45,663 bases of DNA. Source: an uncultured Prevotellaceae bacterium (GTDB taxonomy: Bacteria; Bacteroidota; Bacteroidia; Bacteroidales; Bacteroidaceae). The stretch is taken from contig CACZCT010000008.1 in assembly GCA_902779745.1 (NCBI GenBank), forward strand, positions 1 through 45,663, in the 5' to 3' direction. The notes under the pieces were generated by a model that saw only the letters and a program-made list of their open reading frames with translations, ran no database searches and was not told the DNA's origin. The number at the start of each line of letters is the position of its first letter. Positions within the stretch are counted from its first letter, which is position 1. Position numbers and translations under genes: made by a program. This document shows, piece after piece, positions 40,453-45,663 of the stretch.

Positions 40453-42960
40453 TTAGTTTCTGAAAATCAATCCTTCACCAAACTCGTCAATGATGATTGG
40501 CTTTGTGCGGTCTACCTCATCGGCAAGAATCTTACGCGACAGGTCGTTGAGCACCAGATGCTGTATGGCGCGTCTGACAGGACGGGCACCGAAGTCGGGA
40601 TTGTAACCTTCCTGTGCCAGATACTTGACGGCAGCATCTGTGATCTGTAATTGGATACCCTGTGGCTCCAGTATGTCTGTCACCTTCTTCATCTGCAGGC
40701 GTACCACGTCGGCAATTTGTTCCTGTGTCAACTGCTGGAAGGTGATAATCTCGTCGATACGATTCAGGAATTCCGGTCGCATCGTCATCTTCAACTGCTC
40801 ACGAGTAGCGTTAGAGGTCATAATAATGATGGTATTTTTGAAGTTCGCCGTCCGTCCCTTGTTGTCTGTCAGTCGTCCGTCATCCAGTACTTGCAGTAGG
40901 ATATTGAAAACATCAGGGTGCGCTTTCTCTATCTCGTCGAAGAGTACGACGGAGTAGGGCTTGCGGCGTACAGCCTCTGTCAGTTGACCGCCCTCGTCAT
41001 AGCCCACATATCCTGGAGGGGCACCAACGAGTCGGCTAACAGTATGCTTCTCCTGATATTCACTCATATCAATACGGGTCATCATCGTCTCGTCGTTGAA
41101 GAGGTATTCAGCGAGTGCTTTTGCCAGTTCCGTCTTACCTACACCTGTCGTGCCGAGGAAGATAAACGAGGCGATAGGGCGTTTCGGGTCTTGTAGCCCG
41201 GCACGGCTGCGGCGCACGGCATCGCTGACGGCAATAATCGCCTCGTCCTGTCCGATGACACGTTTGTGCAGTTCTTCCTCCAAATGTAGCAGTTTCTCAC
41301 GCTCACTCTGCATCATACGGGTGACGGGAATACCTGTCCAGCGTGATACGACCTCTGCAATATCATCAGCAGTAACCTCTTCGCGCACCATTGCATTACC
41401 GTCTTGTGCAGAGGCAAGCTGATGCTGAATGTTCTTGATATCATCCTCTAAGGCTTTGAGCTTGGAGTAGCGTATTTCAGCGACTTTACCATAATCGCCT
41501 TCACGCTCTGCACGTTCTGCCTCGTATTTCAGTTGTTCTATCTCCTGCTTGTCCTGTTGAATCTTGTTCACCAATTGACGCTCACCTTCCCATTTAGCAC
41601 GATATTGTTGTTCCTGCTCACGGAGTTCAGCTATGTCTTTGTCCAATTGGGCAATCTTTGGTTCATCTCCTTCTCGTTTAATTGCCTCGCGCTCAATCTC
41701 CAACTGCGCCAACCGACGGCTAACCTCATCGAGCTCTTCAGGAACGCTGTCACGTTCCATACGTAGTTTGGCGGCAGCCTCGTCCATCAGGTCAATCGCC
41801 TTATCGGGTAGGTAACGCTCGGAAATATACCGCTCGGAGAGTTGGACGGCTGCAATACAAGCATCATCCTGGATACGTACCTTGTGGTGGTTTTCGTAAC
41901 GCTCCTTCAGACCTCGTAGAATGGAGATGGCACTCAACTCGTCTGGCTCATCCACCATGACGGTCTGGAAACGACGTTCCAATGCCTTGTCCTTCTCGAA
42001 ATATTTCTGGTATTCATTGAGTGTTGTAGCTCCGATAGCTCTCAGCTCGCCACGTGCCAAGGCTGGCTTTAGGATGTTGGCGGCATCCATAGCTCCCTCA
42101 CCGCCACCGGCTCCTACCAGTGTGTGTATCTCATCGATGAAAAGGATGATACGTCCTTCGGCTTTCGTCACTTCGTTGATGACACTCTTTAGTCGCTCCT
42201 CGAACTCACCTTTGTACTTCGCACCTGCTACCAAAGCACCCATATCGAGGGAGTAGAGTTGCTTGTCTTTTAGGTTCTCCGGTACGTCACCACGGACGAT
42301 ACGCCCAGCCAATCCTTCCACAATGGCTGTCTTACCCGTACCTGGCTCGCCGATGAGGATGGGGTTGTTTTTTGTGCGGCGCGATAGAATCTGCAGTAGA
42401 CGACGAATCTCATCGTCACGTCCGATCACGGGATCCAGTTTTCCTTGACGTGCCAGATCCACTAGGTTCTTGGCATATTTCCCCAAACTCTGGTAGTTGT
42501 CGTCAGCCGATTGTGATTGTACCTTTTGTCCTTGACGTAACTCGTTGATGGCGGCACGGAGGTCTTTCTCTGTGATACCGGCATCCTTCATGATACGTCC
42601 TGCTGTGGCTCCGTCCGTCAGTAGGGCAAGCAGTAACGGCTCTACACTGACAAACTCGTCACCCATCTTCTGGGCATTGTCTTGTGCCTTGAGCAGTACT
42701 TTGTTGGCATCACTCGACAGGTAAGGATTGCCTCCCTGTACACGAGGTAGGTGTTGCAGTTCCTGTTGGATAAGCGTCTCAATTTGCTGTGTATTGACAC
42801 CGAGCTTTTGAAACAGAAAACTTACGATATCCTTTGCCTTCGCCATCACACCTGCCATTAGGTGAGTCGGCTCTATGGTCTGTTGACCGTTCCGTTGCGC
42901 AGTATTGACCGCCTCCTGGATCACCTCCTGCGCCTTGATAGTGAATTTGTCTAATGTCAT
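40453..42960 (-). CDS. clpB: ATP-dependent disaggregase ClpB
   Basis: A hexameric AAA+ chaperone that, with DnaK, pulls proteins out of aggregates after heat stress. It has 835 residues. The N domain is at 1-140; the first AAA module has Walker A GEPGTGKT and Walker B ILFIDEIH. The coiled-coil middle domain (about 400-525, rich in Glu, Arg and Lys) distinguishes ClpB from ClpA and ClpC. The second AAA module has GTTGVGKT, the pore loop GYVGYDEGG and [14 protein letters not shown]. It is the only gene here with a strong Shine-Dalgarno (AGGAGG, 8 bases before the ATG). I could not identify its heat-shock promoter with confidence. Confidence 0.97.
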   Translation of the reverse strand: MTLDKFTIKAQEVIQEAVNTAQRNGQQTIEPTHLMAGVMAKAKDIVSFLFQKLGVNTQQIETLIQQELQHLPRVQGGNPYLSSDANKVLLKAQDNAQKMGDEFVSVEPLLLALLTDGATAGRIMKDAGITEKDLRAAINELRQGQKVQSQSADDNYQSLGKYAKNLVDLARQGKLDPVIGRDDEIRRLLQILSRRTKNNPILIGEPGTGKTAIVEGLAGRIVRGDVPENLKDKQLYSLDMGALVAGAKYKGEFEERLKSVINEVTKAEGRIILFIDEIHTLVGAGGGEGAMDAANILKPALARGELRAIGATTLNEYQKYFEKDKALERRFQTVMVDEPDELSAISILRGLKERYENHHKVRIQDDACIAAVQLSERYISERYLPDKAIDLMDEAAAKLRMERDSVPEELDEVSRRLAQLEIEREAIKREGDEPKIAQLDKDIAELREQEQQYRAKWEGERQLVNKIQQDKQEIEQLKYEAERAEREGDYGKVAEIRYSKLKALEDDIKNIQHQLASAQDGNAMVREEVTADDIAEVVSRWTGIPVTRMMQSEREKLLHLEEELHKRVIGQDEAIIAVSDAVRRSRAGLQDPKRPIASFIFLGTTGVGKTELAKALAEYLFNDETMMTRIDMSEYQEKHTVSRLVGAPPGYVGYDEGGQLTEAVRRKPYSVVLFDEIEKAHPDVFNILLQVLDDGRLTDNKGRTANFKNTIIIMTSNATREQLKMTMRPEFLNRIDEIITFQQLTQEQIADVVRLQMKKVTDILEPQGIQLQITDAAVKYLAQEGYNPDFGARPVRRAIQHLVLNDLSRKILADEVDRTKPIIIDEFGEGLIFRN

Positions 42961-42968
42961 AGTTTTGT

Positions 42969-42974
42969 CCTCCT
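42969..42974 (-). promoter_or_regulatory. Strong Shine-Dalgarno sequence of clpB
   Basis: AGGAGG on the minus strand with an 8-base spacer to the ATG. Neighbouring genes lack such a site, as usual in Bacteroidetes. Confidence 0.6.
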
Positions 42975-43142
42975 TATAATTATTTTTACTTTTTCACTCT
43001 TTTACCTTCAATTCCCGTGCCTAATGCAAAAAGCAGACAAAACGGCAGCTTTTAGTGTCATTTTGGCAAGTTAATCAGCATAAAAAGGGGATACTAATTT
43101 GATATAATGACAAGAATCGTAGGTTATGTAAAATAAAAGGCG

Positions 43143-43150
43143 TATATTTG
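43143..43150 (+). promoter_or_regulatory. -7 promoter element of the subtilase gene
   Basis: TATATTTG, 21 bases before the ATG at 43172. The -33 region has only a weak match. Confidence 0.6.
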
Positions 43151-43171
43151 CAGCAATAAACTATATGGTAG

Positions 43172-45361
43172 ATGTGTAAACGTATTGTCTTGATCATGCT
43201 ATGGATGATGGTTGCGATATCCCTCCATGCCCAGTGTACGAGAGATTATCGCAAAGTGTCACCATGGCTTCGTGAGAAAATAGAGACTCACCGGAATACG
43301 CCTAAGAGGGTTGGCGAGGCAGAGAAACTAACCGTTGTTTTCGTGCAATTTAAAGAGGAGGTGACAGACGAACAACTTGCTACTTTCCAATGTCGCCGTT
43401 ATGCGCAACTCGATGATATAGCCATCGTGATGTTACCGTTAAGTCAAGTTGAGACTCTCTCTCATCTTTCTACCGTTCTTCGTATTGAGGCAAATGAACG
43501 GGCACATGCTACCTCGGACACGATTCCTAAAGTTGTCAAGACCCTCCCTATGTACGAGGCGACCGCTCAGCATCCTGCCTTTACGGGAGAGGGGGTCGTG
43601 ATGGGTATCATGGATATCGGTTTTGACTTGACCCATCCAAACTTCTATACCGATAACAAGTATCGGATCAGTGCTTATTGGGATCAGTTGGCACCCTCCA
43701 CAGATGATAGCCGACTTCCTGTCGGTCGTGAGTTTGTCACCACTTCTGACATACTTGCCCAGGGTTGTGCGACAGACGGTAGGAAACAGAGTCATGGTAC
43801 GCATACGTTAGGTATTGCGGCAGGGGGCGGTTATGACACTAAGTATCGCGGTGTGGCTTTTGAGAGCGACCTTTGTCTTGTTAGCAATGCCGTCACTAAT
43901 GATACCATCTTTATTGAGAAGGATGACTACGACAAATATACGACTGCTACTGATGCGTTGGGATTTAAATACCTCTTCGACTATGCGGAACAGCAGAACA
44001 AACCCTGTGTGGTGTCGTTTAGTGAGGGTTATACTCCTTATGTTGACAGAGAGGACAGTCTGTATGCTGCCTTCCTCGGAAAACTGATAGGTCCTGGTCG
44101 TATTCTGGTCTCTTCAGCGGGCAACGAGCGCGTCAACTATACCTATGTGGAGAAACCGAGGGATATGGAGATGGCAGGTGCATTCGTTCAGTGTTATGAT
44201 AAAGATGCTTCATACCGGATAAAGGCAGACGGTATAATTATTATCTGTCTATATATATATGATAAGGTGACACATGAATTGCTTGAGGTCAAGGAACTGA
44301 CGATGACAGGAGAGGAACAGAATGGTGTGCTGGAGGAAGTTATCACTGTTAACGCGGAGGAGTGTAAGGTACGTCTTAGTTGTCATGCTTCCAGTGCTCA
44401 GTCCGACAAACGTATCTATGTACTGGAGTTGACTGCCGGTACTGAATTGAATAAATTTGCCGACATTGCTATTGTCCCCAAAGGCGAAGGACAGTATGCC
44501 GAGTTATTCGGTTCTTCCTCAAATGCTTTGTACAATTCCGATATAGACAACCGTTGGAACGCAGCAAGAGATGGACATAACATCTTGGCACCTGGATGTT
44601 TTGCTACTCCCATCTGTGTAGGGGCTACCGTTCACCGGCTGGGATTCACCAATGCGGAAGGTGAATATAAGAAATCGGATGATGATGATGCCAAAGGCTT
44701 GTTGACCTACTATTCTTCCATTGGTCCTGCCATCAATGGATTGGATAAGCCCGATATCACTGCACCAGGTACCAATATCATGTCCTCCTATAGCAGTTAT
44801 TACTACGAGGAGAATCCCACCGTCACGACAAACTATGTAGCCTATAGTGAGGTTAACGGTCGTCAATATCCTTGGGGTTCTAATTCTGGTACATCGATGT
44901 CTACTCCAGTGGTGGCAGGTGTTATTGCCCTTTGGTTGCAGGCGAATCCTCATCTGACCCGTGAGGATATCATCGGTGTCTTCAGCCGTACCTGTCGTCA
45001 TCCAGAGGAAAGTCTGTCTTATCCTAACAATCTGTATGGTTATGGAGAGATTGACGGTTACCGTGGGTTGTTGGATATTCTGGGACTGACAGGCATTGAT
45101 ACTATCAGCCAATATCAGCCGCAGAAAGTTTTGCTTTCTGTCAAGGAGGATCACCTGTACCTTCAGTTTACGGAGATACCTCATCGTCCCGTCCATGTCA
45201 GTATTTATTCTGTATCAGGTGCCCTGCTTTGGCAGCAGCAGTTTCAGCCAGTTCTGTTGGAAACAACAATACCGCTGACCATGTTGACCAGCGGTATCTA
45301 TGTTGTCCAACTGACAAGTGTGGAACAAGGGGTAACTGGTTCACAACTTGTCAGGAAATAG
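43172..45361 (+). CDS. Secreted S8 subtilisin-family protease
   Basis: A 729-residue secreted serine protease. A signal peptide is at 1-20 (ISLHA|QC). A short pro-region follows. The catalytic triad is D148 (GIMDIGFDLTHP), H208 (SHGTHTLGIAAG) and S575 (GTSMSTPVVAG), with the oxyanion Asn in VSSAGN. A beta-rich insertion at about 330-440 lies between the oxyanion Asn and the second half of the catalytic domain. The C-terminal 85 or so residues (VHVSIYSVSGALLW, then TMLTSGIYVVQLTS and a final LVRK) have the pattern of a type IX secretion sorting domain, so it is probably exported by that route. It has its own promoter and runs tail to tail with the GH94 gene, 5 bp apart. Confidence 0.93.
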   Translation: MCKRIVLIMLWMMVAISLHAQCTRDYRKVSPWLREKIETHRNTPKRVGEAEKLTVVFVQFKEEVTDEQLATFQCRRYAQLDDIAIVMLPLSQVETLSHLSTVLRIEANERAHATSDTIPKVVKTLPMYEATAQHPAFTGEGVVMGIMDIGFDLTHPNFYTDNKYRISAYWDQLAPSTDDSRLPVGREFVTTSDILAQGCATDGRKQSHGTHTLGIAAGGGYDTKYRGVAFESDLCLVSNAVTNDTIFIEKDDYDKYTTATDALGFKYLFDYAEQQNKPCVVSFSEGYTPYVDREDSLYAAFLGKLIGPGRILVSSAGNERVNYTYVEKPRDMEMAGAFVQCYDKDASYRIKADGIIIICLYIYDKVTHELLEVKELTMTGEEQNGVLEEVITVNAEECKVRLSCHASSAQSDKRIYVLELTAGTELNKFADIAIVPKGEGQYAELFGSSSNALYNSDIDNRWNAARDGHNILAPGCFATPICVGATVHRLGFTNAEGEYKKSDDDDAKGLLTYYSSIGPAINGLDKPDITAPGTNIMSSYSSYYYEENPTVTTNYVAYSEVNGRQYPWGSNSGTSMSTPVVAGVIALWLQANPHLTREDIIGVFSRTCRHPEESLSYPNNLYGYGEIDGYRGLLDILGLTGIDTISQYQPQKVLLSVKEDHLYLQFTEIPHRPVHVSIYSVSGALLWQQQFQPVLLETTIPLTMLTSGIYVVQLTSVEQGVTGSQLVRK

Positions 45362-45366
45362 ATTCA

Positions 45367-45663
45367 TCACATTACGACATCAACGGTGTGCTTGCCAGCG
45401 GAGTAGGGGATAATAGTGCCATTGATGGTTTTTCCGTCTACTACGACCTGCTTGACGCCGCTCTCCTTGCCGTCAGGATTCTTGATGGTGATGGTGTACT
45501 CAGCCTCGCGGAACTTACGCAGGATGGTGTACTCTTTTGCCGTCGTAGGCAGACAGGGGTCTATCTGCAGGCCGTCATACTGGGGTTTCACACCAAGGAT
45601 ATACTGCGAGATAGTCAACCACATCCATGCCGCCGTACCTGTCAGCCATGAGTTCTTACCCTC
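45367..45663 (-). CDS. GH94-type glycoside phosphorylase, C-terminal end only
   Basis: The frame is open from the right edge (99 codons), so the gene continues outside the window. It begins EGKNSWLTGTAAWMWLTIS and includes LGVKPQYDGLQIDPCLP, a pattern that closely matches the end of the catalytic barrel in cellobiose/chitobiose/beta-glucan phosphorylases (GH94, formerly GT36), followed by the C-terminal beta domain. These enzymes cleave beta-linked oligosaccharides with phosphate. Which substrate applies cannot be told from the fragment. The ATG at 45622-45624 is internal, not the real start. Confidence 0.85.
   Translation of the reverse strand, partial: EGKNSWLTGTAAWMWLTISQYILGVKPQYDGLQIDPCLPTTAKEYTILRKFREAEYTITIKNPDGKESGVKQVVVDGKTINGTIIPYSAGKHTVDVVM

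Noticed and set aside
1-45663. CRISPR array, tRNA, rRNA, transposon or prophage
   Set aside because: No regular spacer-repeat pattern, cloverleaf, transposase or phage structural gene was seen by reading; a profile search would be needed to exclude small RNAs.

Overview
The window looks like chromosomal DNA from a Bacteroidales bacterium, most probably a Prevotella-type (Prevotella/Segatella) gut or rumen organism. Reasons: most intergenic regions carry the Bacteroidetes -7 promoter element TAnnTTTG and almost no Shine-Dalgarno sequences; several genes are typical of the phylum (MurF-Alr fusion, bifunctional fucokinase/GDP-fucose pyrophosphorylase, GSCFA, DUF4954, GH97); and three secreted proteases end in tails that resemble type IX secretion sorting domains. 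I saw no tRNA, rRNA, CRISPR array, transposase or phage gene.

Layout. (1) Bases 1-5643, visibly AT-richer than the rest, hold an accessory operon: a TPR-CHAT caspase-like protease cut by the left edge, a secreted protein of unknown function, a 3' remnant of a RyR-domain gene, a small sigma-70-like factor, a fusion protein (degenerate anti-sigma-like N-terminus, C39/papain-like cysteine peptidase, ryanodine-receptor RyR domain) and an unknown cytoplasmic protein. This is the best candidate here for an undescribed system. (2) 5649-14829: mtnN, divergent from a yfhO / fkp / GSCFA / murF-alr operon, separated by a strikingly symmetrical promoter. (3) 14850-18815: an uronate cassette with a lone PTS galactitol-type IIC, a KduI isomerase carrying a signal peptide, and an ExuT-type MFS transporter. 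(4) 18848-21266: DUF3089 hydrolase, a small secreted protein and a nitroreductase. (5) 21352-24628: a free-standing homologue of the NrdJ C-terminal region, folB, a cell-wall amidase and an MCE protein. (6) 24764-29549: dnaA, a broken small ORF, a GH97 glycosidase and convergent nagB. (7) 29592-40446: hflX, DUF4954, M16 peptidase, class I fumarase and two tandem M6 metalloproteases. (8) 40453-45663: clpB on the minus strand, a subtilisin-like protease, and the C-terminal end of a GH94-type phosphorylase cut by the right edge.

How it fits together. Most of the window is housekeeping: cell wall (MurF-Alr, amidase), envelope lipid transport (MCE), fucosylation (Fkp), replication initiation (DnaA), proteostasis (ClpB, HflX), folate and SAM recycling (FolB, MtnN). 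A saprophytic layer is added: polysaccharide and uronate use (GH97, GH94, KduI, ExuT) and secreted proteases (M16, two M6, S8). A second theme is that conserved proteins carry short in-frame palindromic inserts at linker positions: a 65-bp hairpin in murF-alr, a GC-rich hairpin in hflX and a GAACTC-type repeat in fkp. These resemble, in principle, the palindromic elements known inside Rickettsia genes.
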